Assembly (NCBI RefSeq): GCF_001050345.1
Contig: NZ_LFMW01000013.1
Span: forward strand, 186,001-250,000
DNA length: 64,000 nt
Reading direction: 5' to 3'
Origin: Pseudomonas fildesensis
GTDB taxonomy: Bacteria; Pseudomonadota; Gammaproteobacteria; Pseudomonadales; Pseudomonadaceae
In this document: positions 1 through 8,700 of the stretch, piece by piece
How positions within the stretch are numbered: position 1 is the first letter of the stretch
Layout of the letters: every line of letters begins with the position of its first letter
Translations under genes and position numbers: made by a program
The notes under the pieces: generated by a model
Database searches by the model: none
The model's input: the letters and a program-made list of their open reading frames with translations, nothing else
Told to the model about the DNA's origin: nothing

Positions 1-499
1 GGCGGCTGGCGAACATATAGAACTCACCGGCGGCAACGTGTTTTTCATCGTCATCCAGGGTCAGCGTCAGGCTGCCTTCGAAGACAAACAGCTGCACGCT
101 CCAGCCTTCCGGGTCTGGCTCGGGGCTGTAGCGATCGCCCGGCTCCAGGCGCATCTCCCACAATTCCACTTCGCGCCGGGCGGTTGCCTTGGCCAGCAAC
201 ACGGCCTTGCTGCCGGGAATTTCACCGGCCCAGGCCAGTTCGTTGATGCGGCTGTGGTCGGGCGCATCCGGGGCCTGGATCAGGTCACTGAACGCCACAT
301 CCAGCGCTTCGGCCACGCGGTCGAGGGTGGACAGGCTGACGTTCTTCTCCCCCGCTTCGATGGCGACCAGCATGCGCCGGCTGACCCCGGATTTTTCCGA
401 GAGTGCGGTCTGGCTCATGTCGGCGGCGTGGCGCAGGCGACGAACGTTCTGGCTGACGTGCTGCAGGACCGAGGCCCGTTGCGGATTTTCTTTGTGCAC
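1..499 (-). CDS. XRE-family regulator with C-terminal cupin domain (partial)
   Basis: The C-terminus runs off the left edge of the window. The visible 166 residues start with a GTG codon at 499 and give an N-terminal XRE helix-turn-helix (about residues 14-68, including MSQTALSEKSGVSRR and IEAGEKNVSLSTLDRVAEAL). A cupin-like beta domain follows (about 105 onward, with LEPGDRY and FVFEGSLTLTL). This HTH-plus-cupin layout is common among small-ligand-sensing repressors that sit divergently to a transporter, and here the EamA exporter gene begins 93 bp away on the other strand. Regulation of that exporter, and self-regulation, is inferred from position only. The start could instead be the ATG at about residue 28, but that would cut into the HTH, so the GTG is preferred. 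Confidence 0.85.
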   Translation of the reverse strand, partial: MHKENPQRASVLQHVSQNVRRLRHAADMSQTALSEKSGVSRRMLVAIEAGEKNVSLSTLDRVAEALDVAFSDLIQAPDAPDHSRINELAWAGEIPGSKAVLLAKATARREVELWEMRLEPGDRYSPEPDPEGWSVQLFVFEGSLTLTLDDDEKHVAAGEFYMFASR

Positions 500-503
500 T
501 ATA

Positions 504-533
504 TTGCTCAATGGGTGGGGGTGCGCAGTATAC
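504..533 (+). promoter_or_regulatory. Probable sigma-70 promoter of the EamA gene
   Basis: TTGCTC at 504-509 and TATACT at 528-533 are separated by 18 bp, and the -10 lies inside the palindrome AGTATACT. It reads towards the exporter gene starting at 593. TGTGC motifs recur at 494-498, 553-557 and 573-577 around it and could be regulator half-sites; this is inference. Confidence 0.4.
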
Positions 534-592
534 TGCCCAGCTTGCGGCGCATTGTGCGTTCCGCGTCCTTACTGTGCAAGTTCAGAGCCGCC

Positions 593-1522
593 ATGACTAC
601 CTCGACCCCATCCAAGCGCTTCAACCGTTTAAGCAAAGCCGAATGCTTGCTGGTGGTGATCACCATGATCTGGGGCGGCACCTTTTTGCTGGTGCAGCAT
701 GCGATGACGGTCAGCGGGCCAATGTTTTTCGTCGGCCTGCGCTTTGCTGCGGCGGCCATCGTGGTCAGCCTTTTTACCTTGCACACCCTGCGCGACCTGA
801 CGCTGCTGGAGTTGAAGGCCGGGGTGTTTATCGGCGTGTCGATCATGTTCGGCTACGGTTTGCAGACCATTGGCTTGCAGACCATTCCGAGCAGCCAGTC
901 GGCGTTTATCACCGCCTTGTATGTGCCGTGCGTGCCGCTGCTGCAGTGGCTGGTGCTGGGGCGGCGCCCGGGGTTGATGCCGAGCCTTGGCATCATGCTC
1001 GCGTTTGCCGGGTTGATGCTGTTGACGGGGCCTGCGGGCGCGTCGTTTAACTTCAGCCCCGGTGAAATCGCCACACTGATCTGTGCGATGGCGGTGGCGG
1101 CCGAGATCATTCTGATCAGCGCCTATGCCGGGCAGGTGGATGTGCGCCGGGTCACCGTGGTGCAACTGGCCACCGCGTCGCTGCTGTCGTTCCTGATGGT
1201 GGTGCCGATGGGCGAGGCGCTGCCGGGGTTCTCGTGGCTGCTGCTGTTCAGCGCCGTGGGCCTGGGCTTGACCAGCGCGGTGATCCAGGTGGCGATGAAC
1301 TGGGCGCAGCAAAGTGTTTCGCCGACGCGGGCCACGTTGATCTATGCCGGAGAGCCGGTGTGGGCCGGGGTGATCGGGCGGATTGCCGGGGAGCGTTTTC
1401 CGCCGATTGCGATGGTCGGGGCGGCGCTGATTGTGGTGGCGGTGATTGTGAGTGAGTGGAAGAGGAGCAGCTCGAAGGCTGTCGATTCGCAAACCGCAGC
1501 CGAGCAAGAAAGCCAGGGTTGA
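593..1522 (+). CDS. EamA/DMT-family transporter
   Basis: A 309-residue inner-membrane protein with about ten hydrophobic segments arranged as two EamA repeats, the usual size for drug/metabolite exporters of the DMT superfamily. The first repeat begins with the typical LLVVITMIWGGTFLLVQHAM segment, and the second around residue 155. The open frame extends upstream to 38, but the upstream part overlaps the divergent regulator and is not membrane-like. The ATG at 593 (MTTSTPSKRF) is therefore taken as start, although its ribosome binding site is weak. The substrate cannot be deduced; the divergent XRE-cupin regulator suggests a small metabolite or amino-acid-like ligand. Confidence 0.88.
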   Translation: MTTSTPSKRFNRLSKAECLLVVITMIWGGTFLLVQHAMTVSGPMFFVGLRFAAAAIVVSLFTLHTLRDLTLLELKAGVFIGVSIMFGYGLQTIGLQTIPSSQSAFITALYVPCVPLLQWLVLGRRPGLMPSLGIMLAFAGLMLLTGPAGASFNFSPGEIATLICAMAVAAEIILISAYAGQVDVRRVTVVQLATASLLSFLMVVPMGEALPGFSWLLLFSAVGLGLTSAVIQVAMNWAQQSVSPTRATLIYAGEPVWAGVIGRIAGERFPPIAMVGAALIVVAVIVSEWKRSSSKAVDSQTAAEQESQG

Positions 1523-1528
1523 TCCCTT

Positions 1529-1595
1529 AGCGGCACGCCTCAAGCTGCAAGATGTGCACGCACGGCTATTCTCTTGTAGCTTGCCGCTTGTAGCT
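1529..1595. repeat. Imperfect inverted repeat between EamA and mrp genes
   Basis: An AGCGGCA...CAAGCTGCAAG arm (1529-1551) is complementary with mismatches to CTTGTAGCTTGCCGCT (1573-1588). This is a common type of Pseudomonas intergenic palindrome and may help end transcription of the exporter gene. There is no clear T-run. Confidence 0.4.
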
Positions 1596-1695
1596 GCTTT
1601 CCACTGCTTTTGTAGGATCCTGCCACATCTTGCCGTTTGGTGATCGAGAAAGCGGCACGTATGATGCATCCCAAACTCCCGCAGATTAGAAGCCT

Positions 1696-4617
1696 ATGTC
1701 CCTGATAGTTCTACTGCTTCTGCCGTTTATCGGCAGCTGTCTCGCGGCCTTGCTGCCGCACAACGCACGTAACACCGAATCCCTGCTGGCTGGCCTTGTG
1801 GCCCTGGCCGGAACCGTTCAAGTCGCCCTGCTCTACCCCCAGATCGCCCACGGTGGCGTGATCCGCGAAGAATTCACGTGGTTGCCCAGCCTCGGCCTGG
1901 ATTTCGTGTTGCGCATGGACGGCTTCGCCTGGCTGTTCTCGATGCTCGTGCTCGGCATCGGCACGCTGGTGTCGCTGTATGCGCGTTACTACATGTCGCC
2001 GGATGACCCGGTGCCACGTTTCTTCGCGTTTTTCCTGGCCTTTATGGGCGCCATGCTCGGCCTCGTGATCTCCGGCAACCTGATCCAGATCGTGTTTTTC
2101 TGGGAACTGACCAGCCTGTTCTCGTTCCTGTTGATCGGCTACTGGCACCACCGCGCCGATGCGCGCCGTGGCGCGTACATGGCCTTGATGGTCACCGGCG
2201 CCGGCGGCTTGTGCCTGCTCGCGGGCGTGATGTTGCTGGGGCATATTGTCGGCAGCTATGACCTGGATCAGGTGCTGGCCGCTGGTGACCAGATCCGCGC
2301 ACATTCACTGTACCCGGTGATGCTGGCCCTGGTGCTGATCGGCGCCTTGAGCAAAAGCGCGCAATTCCCCTTCCACTTCTGGCTGCCCCACGCCATGGCC
2401 GCACCGACCCCGGTGTCCGCCTATTTGCACTCGGCAACGATGGTGAAGGCCGGCGTGTTCCTGCTGGCCCGTCTGTGGCCGTCGCTGTCCGGCAGCGAAG
2501 AATGGTTCTGGATCGTCGGCGGTGCCGGCGCCCTGACCCTCCTCCTCGGCGCGTACTGCGCCATGTTCCAGAACGACCTCAAGGGCCTGCTGGCCTACTC
2601 CACCATCAGCCACCTTGGGCTGATTACCCTGCTGCTGGGCCTCAACAGCCCGCTGGCCGCCGTCGCTGCGGTGTTCCATATCCTCAACCACGCCACGTTC
2701 AAGGCGTCGCTGTTCATGGCGGCGGGCATCATCGACCACGAAAGCGGCACCCGTGATATCCGCAAGCTCAGTGGTTTGGTCAAGCTGATCCCATTCACCG
2801 CGACCCTGGCGATGGTCGCCAGCGCGTCCATGGCTGGGGTGCCGTTGCTCAACGGCTTCCTGTCCAAAGAAATGTTCTTTGCTGAAACCGTCTTCATCTC
2901 AGCCACGGCCTGGCTGGAAATTGCCTTGCCGGTGATCGCCACCGTGGCGGGTACGTTCAGCGTCGCCTATGCATTGCGCTTCACCGTCGATGTGTTCTTC
3001 GGCCCACCCGCCACCGACCTGCCCCACACCCCCCACGAACCGCCACGCTGGATGCGCGCGCCGGTTGAACTGCTGGTGTTCACCTGCCTGCTGGTGGGGA
3101 TCTTCCCGGCCCAGGTGGTCGGCTCGATCCTCGCCGCCGCCGCACTGCCGGTGGTCGGCGGCGTGCTGCCGGAGTACAGCCTGGCGATCTGGCACGGCTG
3201 GAACGCGCCGATGATCATGAGCCTGGTGGCCATGACCGGCGGCGTCGTGCTCTATCTGCTGCTGCGCAAGCAACTCAAACGTGGCCGTTTCAAGTACCCG
3301 CCGATCATCAGCTACTTCAACGGCAAGCGCATGTTCGAGCGCAGCCTGGTAGTGATGATGCGCGGCGTGCGCAAGATCGAAAAACGCATCAGCACCAAGC
3401 GCCTGCAAACCCAGTTGTTCCTGCTGGTGCTGGCGGCGGTGATCGCCGGGCTGATCCCGATGCTGCACAGCGGCATCAGTTGGGGCGACCGGCCGAAGAT
3501 TCCGGGTTCCATCGTGTTCGTGACCCTGTGGTTGCTGGCGATTGCCTGCGCCCTCGGCGCTGCCTGGCAAGCCAAGTACCACCGGCTCGCGGCCCTGACC
3601 ATGGTCAGCGTGTGCGGCCTGATGACCTGCATCACTTTCGTGTGGTTCTCGGCGCCGGACTTGGCGCTGACACAACTGGTGGTTGAAGTGGTGACCACCG
3701 TGCTGATCCTGCTGGGCCTGCGCTGGCTGCCGCGGCGGATCGAAGAAGTCTCGCCACTGCCGAGTTCGCTGCGCAAGGCGCGCATTCGTCGCCTGCGTGA
3801 CTTGCTGCTGTCGACCGTGGTCGGTGGCGGCATGGCGCTGCTGTCCTACGCCATGCTGACCCGCCAGACGCCCAACGACATCTCCTCGTTCTACCTCAGC
3901 CGCGCCCTGCCTGAAGGCGGCGGCAGCAATGTGGTGAACGTGATGCTGGTGGACTTCCGAGGCTTCGACACCCTCGGCGAAATCACTGTACTCGGCGCCG
4001 TGGCGCTGACGGTGTACGCCCTGCTGCGGCGCTTCCGCCCCTCGAAAGAAAGCATGCGACTGCCCGCGCAACAGCGCCAATTGGCGCCAGACGTGGCCAC
4101 TGACCTGGTCAACCCGAGCCAGGCCAGCGACACCGCGCTGGGCTTCATGATGGTGCCGGCGGTGCTGGTGCGCCTGCTGCTGCCGATTGCACTGGTGGTG
4201 TCGTTCTACCTGTTCATGCGCGGTCACAACCAACCGGGCGGTGGGTTTGTCGCCGGTCTTGTGATGTCGGTGGCGTTTATCCTGCAATACATGGTCGCCG
4301 GCACGCAGTGGGTCGAGGCGCAGATGAGCTTGCGGCCAATGCGCTGGATGGGCTTCGGTCTGCTCTCGGCGACGCTGACCGGGCTGGGCGCGCTGTTCGC
4401 CGGGTACCCGTTCCTCACCACTCACACCTGGCACGTCAGCCTGCCGGTGCTGGGCGATATCCACATCGCCAGCGCGCTGTTCTTCGACGTCGGCGTATAC
4501 GCCGTGGTCGTCGGTTCGACGCTGCTGATGCTCACCGCCCTCGGCCACCAATCCGTACGCGCACATAAACCGAGCAACCAGGCCAAAGTGGTTGCCGCAA
4601 CGGAAGGAGCCGCCTGA
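1696..4617 (+). CDS. mrpA: Mrp Na+/H+ antiporter, fused subunits A and B
   Basis: A 973-residue polytopic inner-membrane protein. The N-terminal two thirds is the NADH-dehydrogenase-subunit-5-like proton-translocating domain (FWELTSLFSFLLIGYWHHRADARRG near residue 135; FPFHFWLPHAMAAPTPVSAYLHSATMVKAG near 220). The C-terminal part (from about residue 800) carries the MnhB domain, including the RGHNQPGGGFVAGL signature. An A-B fusion is the normal form of group 2 Mrp systems (PhaAB) in gammaproteobacteria. The stop codon overlaps the next start by one base (TGATG), so it is translationally coupled to mrpC. The complex exports Na+ (or K+) in exchange for H+ and supports alkali and salt tolerance. 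Confidence 0.95.
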   Translation: MSLIVLLLLPFIGSCLAALLPHNARNTESLLAGLVALAGTVQVALLYPQIAHGGVIREEFTWLPSLGLDFVLRMDGFAWLFSMLVLGIGTLVSLYARYYMSPDDPVPRFFAFFLAFMGAMLGLVISGNLIQIVFFWELTSLFSFLLIGYWHHRADARRGAYMALMVTGAGGLCLLAGVMLLGHIVGSYDLDQVLAAGDQIRAHSLYPVMLALVLIGALSKSAQFPFHFWLPHAMAAPTPVSAYLHSATMVKAGVFLLARLWPSLSGSEEWFWIVGGAGALTLLLGAYCAMFQNDLKGLLAYSTISHLGLITLLLGLNSPLAAVAAVFHILNHATFKASLFMAAGIIDHESGTRDIRKLSGLVKLIPFTATLAMVASASMAGVPLLNGFLSKEMFFAETVFISATAWLEIALPVIATVAGTFSVAYALRFTVDVFFGPPATDLPHTPHEPPRWMRAPVELLVFTCLLVGIFPAQVVGSILAAAALPVVGGVLPEYSLAIWHGWNAPMIMSLVAMTGGVVLYLLLRKQLKRGRFKYPPIISYFNGKRMFERSLVVMMRGVRKIEKRISTKRLQTQLFLLVLAAVIAGLIPMLHSGISWGDRPKIPGSIVFVTLWLLAIACALGAAWQAKYHRLAALTMVSVCGLMTCITFVWFSAPDLALTQLVVEVVTTVLILLGLRWLPRRIEEVSPLPSSLRKARIRRLRDLLLSTVVGGGMALLSYAMLTRQTPNDISSFYLSRALPEGGGSNVVNVMLVDFRGFDTLGEITVLGAVALTVYALLRRFRPSKESMRLPAQQRQLAPDVATDLVNPSQASDTALGFMMVPAVLVRLLLPIALVVSFYLFMRGHNQPGGGFVAGLVMSVAFILQYMVAGTQWVEAQMSLRPMRWMGFGLLSATLTGLGALFAGYPFLTTHTWHVSLPVLGDIHIASALFFDVGVYAVVVGSTLLMLTALGHQSVRAHKPSNQAKVVAATEGAA

Positions 4618-4961
4618 TGGAAGAAGTCATCGCAATTGCCATTGGGGTCCTGGCGGCCTCCGGCGTCTGGCTGATCCTGCGGCCACGGACGTTCCAGGTG
4701 GTGATGGGGCTGTGCCTGTTGTCGTACGGGGTAAACCTGTTCATTTTCAGCATGGGCAGCCTGTTTATCGGCAAGGAGCCGATCATCAAGGACGGCGTGC
4801 CGCAAGACCTGCTCAATTACACCGATCCCCTGCCCCAGGCCCTGGTGCTGACAGCCATCGTGATCAGCTTCGCCATGACCGCGCTGTTCCTGGTGGTGCT
4901 GCTGGCCTCCCGGGGCCTGACCGGCACGGACCATGTGGACGGCCGGGAGCCCAAGGAATGA
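4617..4961 (+). CDS. mrpC: Mrp antiporter subunit C
   Basis: A 114-residue NuoK-like membrane protein with three hydrophobic helices. It has the MrpC pattern VVMGLCLLSYGVNLFIFSMG and a DPLPQALVLTAIVISFAMTA segment. It sits between mrpAB and mrpD with overlapping start and stop codons on both sides, so it belongs to the same polycistronic unit. MrpC is required for assembly of the Mrp complex in characterised systems. Confidence 0.95.
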   Translation: MEEVIAIAIGVLAASGVWLILRPRTFQVVMGLCLLSYGVNLFIFSMGSLFIGKEPIIKDGVPQDLLNYTDPLPQALVLTAIVISFAMTALFLVVLLASRGLTGTDHVDGREPKE

Positions 4962-6640
4962 CGTGGATGAATCAACTGATCGTCGCGCCGATCCTGCTGC
5001 CGTTGCTGACCGCCGCGTTGATGCTGATGCTCGGCGAGAAACGCCGCCCACTCAAGGCACGCATCAACCTGTTCTCCAGCACGGTTGGCCTTGGCATCGC
5101 CATTTTGCTGCTGTACTGGACGCAACAAGGCGGCCCCGGCTCGATTGGCGTATACCTGCCGGGCAACTGGCAGGTGCCGTTCGGTATTGTGCTGGTGGTC
5201 GATCAACTGTCGGCATTGATGCTGGTGCTGACCGGGATCATCGGCGTGAGTGCGCTGCTGTTCGCCATGGCCCGTTGGGACCGGGCGGGCACCAGCTTCC
5301 ATGCGCTGTTCCAGATCCAGATGATGGGCCTTTACGGCGCGTTCCTCACCGCCGACCTGTTCAACCTGTTCGTGTTCTTCGAAGTGCTGCTGGCGGCGTC
5401 CTATGGCTTGATGTTGCACGGCTCGGGCCGGGCGCGGGTGTCGTCGGGACTGCATTACATTGCGATCAACCTGCTGGCGTCGTCGCTGTTCCTGATTGGC
5501 GCGGCGATGATCTACGGCGTCACCGGCACACTCAACTTCGCTGACCTGGCGCTGAAAATCCCGCTGGTACCGGAGGCCGATCGCGGCCTGTTGCACGCCG
5601 GTGCGGCAATCCTCGCCACGGCGTTCCTGGCCAAGGCCGGCATGTGGCCGCTGAACTTCTGGCTGGCGCCCGCCTACTCTTCAGCCAGCGCGCCGGTGGC
5701 GGCGATGTTTGCGATCATGACCAAGGTTGGCGTGTACACCGTGCTGCGTTTGTGGACCCTGCTGTTCTCCGGCCAGGCTGGCGCTTCGGCGTTGTTTGGC
5801 GGCGATTGGCTGGTGTACGGCGGCATGGCGACCATCGTTTGCGCAGCGTTGGCGATGGTGGCGGCGCAACGGCTGGAGCGCATGGCGAGTTTGAGCATCC
5901 TGGTGTCGGCCGGGATCCTGCTGTCGTCGGTGGGCTTTGCCCAGCCAAGCCTGACTGCCGGGGCGTTGTTTTACCTGGTCAGCTCGACGTTGGCATTGAG
6001 CGCGCTGTTCCTGCTGGCCGAATTGATAGAGCGCTCGCGTTCGGCCAACGATCTGCCGCTGGATGAAGAGATTGATGCGCTGCCCAAAGCCATGGAATCC
6101 CTGCATCCGCGCCCTGGCGTCAACCTCGATGACGAGCAAAAAGCCGTGGTTGGCCAAGTGATTCCCTGGACCATGGCGTTCCTCGGTTTGAGTTTTGTCG
6201 CCTGCGCCCTGCTGATCATCGGCATGCCGCCGCTGTCCGGGTTTATCGGCAAGCTCAGCCTGTTGAGTGCGCTGGTCAATCCGCTGGGCCTGGGTAACGC
6301 CGTGGATGAGCCGATCCGCCCGGCGGCGTGGGGCCTGGTGGCGCTGCTGATCCTTTCCGGCCTGGCCTCGCTGATCGCCTTCGCACGCCTCGGCATCCAG
6401 CGCTTCTGGACCCCGGAGGAGCGCCCATCACCGCTGCTGCGACGTTATGAGTGTGTGCCGATCTTCTTCCTGCTCGGCCTGAGCATCCTCCTGACCTTCA
6501 AGGCCGAACCGCTGATGCGCTACACCCTGGCCACCGCCCAGAGCCTGAACAACCCGGAGCGCTACGTGATGGCGGTGATGGCCACGCGCCCGGTGCTGAG
6601 CCCTGAAGGCAAGGCTGCCGCGCTGGAGGTGCAACCATGA
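4958..6640 (+). CDS. mrpD: Mrp antiporter subunit D
   Basis: A 560-residue NuoM/NuoN-like membrane protein. The frame is open further upstream, but the ATG at 4958 (MTWMNQLIVAPILLPLL) forms an ATGA overlap with the mrpC stop, which fixes the start. The proton-antiporter core is visible (FNLFVFFEVLLAASYGLMLHG near residue 130; AKAGMWPLNFWLAPAYSSASAPVAAMFAIMTKVGVY near 225-260). A hydrophilic loop rich in acidic residues (about 365-390) interrupts the late transmembrane helices. Together with subunit A it forms the ion-translocating core. Confidence 0.95.
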   Translation: MTWMNQLIVAPILLPLLTAALMLMLGEKRRPLKARINLFSSTVGLGIAILLLYWTQQGGPGSIGVYLPGNWQVPFGIVLVVDQLSALMLVLTGIIGVSALLFAMARWDRAGTSFHALFQIQMMGLYGAFLTADLFNLFVFFEVLLAASYGLMLHGSGRARVSSGLHYIAINLLASSLFLIGAAMIYGVTGTLNFADLALKIPLVPEADRGLLHAGAAILATAFLAKAGMWPLNFWLAPAYSSASAPVAAMFAIMTKVGVYTVLRLWTLLFSGQAGASALFGGDWLVYGGMATIVCAALAMVAAQRLERMASLSILVSAGILLSSVGFAQPSLTAGALFYLVSSTLALSALFLLAELIERSRSANDLPLDEEIDALPKAMESLHPRPGVNLDDEQKAVVGQVIPWTMAFLGLSFVACALLIIGMPPLSGFIGKLSLLSALVNPLGLGNAVDEPIRPAAWGLVALLILSGLASLIAFARLGIQRFWTPEERPSPLLRRYECVPIFFLLGLSILLTFKAEPLMRYTLATAQSLNNPERYVMAVMATRPVLSPEGKAAALEVQP

Positions 6641-7125
6641 AGCGCCTGTTCCCTGCCCCGTGGTTGTCGCTGGCCTTGTGGTTGCTGTGGCTGGTGTTGA
6701 ACCTGTCCGTCAGCCCCGGCAACCTGCTGCTGGGCGCGCTGTTGGGCTTCCTCGCACCGCTGCTGATGGCGCCGTTGCGACCGTTGCCGATCCGCATCCG
6801 CCGCCCTGGGGTGATCATTCGCCTGTTTTTCCGGGTGGGACGCGATGTGATCATCTCCAACCTGCAAGTGGCGTGGGGCGTGTTGGTGTGCGGATCGCGC
6901 CCACCGCGTTCGCGTTTTATCAAAATCCCTCTCGACCTGCGCGACGCCAACGGCCTGGCCGTGCTGTCGATGATCACCAGCGTGACGCCTGGCACCGTTT
7001 GGTCAGAATTGGCCCTGGACCGCAGCATTCTGCTGCTGCACGTGTTCGACCTGGACGATGAAGCGCCGTTTATCGAACACTTCAAACGCGACTACGAACG
7101 GCCCCTGATGGAGATCTTCGAATGA
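6637..7125 (+). CDS. mrpE: Mrp antiporter subunit E
   Basis: A 162-residue protein with two N-terminal membrane helices and a cytoplasmic tail, as usual for MrpE. It overlaps mrpD and mrpF by 4 bases each. The recognisable stretch is SMITSVTPGTVWSELALDRS (about residues 110-130) followed by an acidic end. It belongs to the same operon and complex. Confidence 0.94.
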   Translation: MKRLFPAPWLSLALWLLWLVLNLSVSPGNLLLGALLGFLAPLLMAPLRPLPIRIRRPGVIIRLFFRVGRDVIISNLQVAWGVLVCGSRPPRSRFIKIPLDLRDANGLAVLSMITSVTPGTVWSELALDRSILLLHVFDLDDEAPFIEHFKRDYERPLMEIFE

Positions 7126-7400
7126 GCGCCCTGCTCTCCAATGCGATCCTGTTCAGCCTGTTTTTATTCTCGCTGGCCATGGTGCTGACCCTGATCCGCC
7201 TGTTCAAAGGCCCGTCCGCCCAGGACCGGGTACTAGCGCTGGACTACCTGTACATCCTGGCGATGCTGATGATGCTGGTGCTGGGTATTCGTTATGCCAG
7301 CGACACCTACTTCGAAGCGGCGTTGTTGATTGCGCTGTTCGGCTTCGTGGGCTCGTTTGCCCTGGCCAAATTCCTGCTGCGTGGCGAGGTGATTGAATGA
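7122..7400 (+). CDS. mrpF: Mrp antiporter subunit F
   Basis: A 92-residue, three-helix membrane protein with the MrpF signature RLFKGPSAQDRVLALD around residues 26-41. It has ATGA overlaps with both neighbours. MrpF is a small structural subunit of the antiporter; length and order match the family. Confidence 0.94.
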   Translation: MSALLSNAILFSLFLFSLAMVLTLIRLFKGPSAQDRVLALDYLYILAMLMMLVLGIRYASDTYFEAALLIALFGFVGSFALAKFLLRGEVIE

Positions 7401-7735
7401 TGCCGTTATGGGTTGAAGTGAGCGTGGCGCTGCTGCTGGTGCTCAGCAGCGTGTTCGCGCTGATCGGGGCGATTGGCTTGCTGCGGATGAAAGAGTTTTT
7501 CCAGCGTATGCACCCACCGGCACTGGCCTCGACGTTGGGGGCGTGGTGTGTGGCGTTGGCGTCGATTATCTACTTTTCGGCGCTCAAGTCCGGGCCGGTG
7601 TTGCACGGGTGGTTGATCCCGATTTTGTTGTCGATCACCGTGCCGGTGACCACCCTGCTGCTGGCGCGTACGGCGCTGTTCCGTAAGCGCATGGCCGGTG
7701 ATGATGTACCCGCCGAAGTCAGCAGCCGCCGCTGA
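7397..7735 (+). CDS. mrpG: Mrp antiporter subunit G
   Basis: A 112-residue, three-helix protein with the MrpG motif GLLRMKEFFQRMHPPALASTLGAWCVAL (about residues 27-54). It is the last gene of the six-gene operon. A long palindrome starts 23 bases after the stop and may act as the operon's transcript end. Confidence 0.94.
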   Translation: MMPLWVEVSVALLLVLSSVFALIGAIGLLRMKEFFQRMHPPALASTLGAWCVALASIIYFSALKSGPVLHGWLIPILLSITVPVTTLLLARTALFRKRMAGDDVPAEVSSRR

Positions 7736-7757
7736 TCTATAAAACGGGCACGGTCAA

Positions 7758-7852
7758 AAATGTGGGAGGGGGCTTGCTCCCGATAGCAGGGTGTCAGTGA
7801 ATGCATCTGTCGCTGACACACCGCTATCGGGAGCAAGCCCCCTCCCACATTT
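7758..7852. repeat. REP-type palindrome (family 1), likely transcript end
   Basis: Perfect 30-bp inverted arms at 7758-7787 and 7823-7852 (core GGGAGGGGGCTTGCTCCC) surround a 35-nt centre that contains a further GTGTCAG/CTGACAC pair. The same arm sequence recurs at 28035-28108 and, shortened, at 35239-35287. It lies between the convergent mrpG and HIT genes, a typical place for REP doublets, and can form a very stable hairpin in either transcript. Confidence 0.85.
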
Positions 7853-7861
7853 GGATCGACG

Positions 7862-8344
7862 CTAGGCGAAAGATCGGATGTGTGCCGCAAAATCCGCCAA
7901 TTCGGCATCATCCGCCCGATCCGAATCGTGCGACGAGATATACCCTTCATAGGCCTCAAAGAACTTATTCACCTTCGAGCTCAGCGGTTTGAACGTGCTG
8001 TCCTGCCCCGTCCCATGCATGGGAAACAGCTTCGCATGCAGGTGATCCACCCCATAACCTTCAAGGATCATCCCCGTGCGCGCCACATCGGGAAACGCCC
8101 GGTCAATCTGCAGCGCCGTTTTCTTCGCCGCCACAACCAGACCTGCCAGCACTTCATCCGACTGCGCAAACGCATAACTGCCGTAATGCTGTTTGGGGAT
8201 CACCACGCTGAAGCCTGGGGTGTTGGGGAAAATAGACAGGAAGGCCATGTGGTGTTCGTCTTCCCACAGAATGTGGGCCGGGGAGGTTTTTCGGACAATG
8301 CTGCAGAAAATACAATCCATTTGAATCACCGTCAGTTTCATCAT
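7862..8344 (-). CDS. HIT-family protein
   Basis: Up to 160 residues. The N-terminal MDCIFCSIVRKTSPAHILWED and the later IPKQHYGSYAFA are typical of the histidine-triad superfamily of nucleotide hydrolases and transferases. The triad region reads DHLHAKLFPMH near residue 112: the first two histidines are present, including the middle one that acts as nucleophile in the family, but the third position is lysine. The start is uncertain: ATG at 8344, 8341 or 8320 are all in frame, and MDCIFC at 8320 matches the usual family N-terminus best (152 residues). Substrate unknown. Downstream on its own strand is the REP palindrome. Confidence 0.88.
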   Translation of the reverse strand: MMKLTVIQMDCIFCSIVRKTSPAHILWEDEHHMAFLSIFPNTPGFSVVIPKQHYGSYAFAQSDEVLAGLVVAAKKTALQIDRAFPDVARTGMILEGYGVDHLHAKLFPMHGTGQDSTFKPLSSKVNKFFEAYEGYISSHDSDRADDAELADFAAHIRSFA

Positions 8345-8503
8345 GGGTTGGGTTGTGGCGACTATCTAAAAGCGCGCGTCGGCCGGCGTCAAAAAAACCG
8401 TAGAAACGAGAACTTTCCGACATCTTTTTAGGGTTGCCCCTCGGAAGATGCATCACTAATCTTCGGCGGTCGCTGCAAATTCAGCGGCCGGGTTTCGCAG
8501 CCC
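8345..8503. other. Non-coding stretch with hairpins
   Basis: No convincing gene. Two short perfect hairpins are visible: CGCTG/CAGCG at 8471-8486 and CCGGG/CCCGG at 8488-8505. They sit immediately before the first 54-bp repeat copy. The part close to 8345 should contain the HIT gene promoter, which could not be identified. Confidence 0.4.
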
Positions 8504-8557
8504 GGTTAAACTCCAGACGCACAGCGTCCACCTCAAGATAGCGGGCGCTTTTTTATG
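8504..8557 (+). repeat. 54-bp direct repeat, copy 1
   Basis: It matches 9827-9880 at 51 of 54 positions, in the same orientation. It starts with GGTTAAACTC, contains a GACGC-aca-GCGTC hairpin (8516-8528) and ends in a T-run. The two copies bracket the C4-like RNA, the DUF6124-type gene and the reductase gene. Confidence 0.85.
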
Positions 8558-8568
8558 CCTGATGTTAT

Positions 8569-8643
8569 GGCGGCTGTGCGCGGGATACCTTCGGGTATGC
8601 CGGGTGCCTAGAGTCCCGGTCTGCGAACCTGCGTACAGCAGCC
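8569..8643 (+). ncRNA. Structured RNA element, C4-antisense-RNA-like
   Basis: A closing stem pairs 8569-8577 with 8635-8643 (8 of 9 positions complementary). It encloses ATACC-TTCG-GGTAT (8585-8598, a UUCG-capped hairpin) and CCGGG-10 nt loop-CCCGG (8600-8619). This three-way arrangement, with GCCTAGAG in the loop and GCGAACCTGC in the 3' part, resembles from memory the C4 antisense RNA class found in prophages and Pseudomonas genomes. It lies 57 bases upstream of a small Pseudomonas-type gene, so it could act in cis or in trans. The structure is seen directly; the class name is inference. Confidence 0.55.
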
Positions 8644-8700
8644 ACCCTAAAATCGTTTCGCAGCGACGGATGTCGGCTCCAACACTCTAGGAGCTTCGCC

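Noticed and set aside
38..592. N-terminal extension of the EamA frame
   Set aside because: Antisense to the XRE-cupin regulator and not membrane-like; the family start is at 593.
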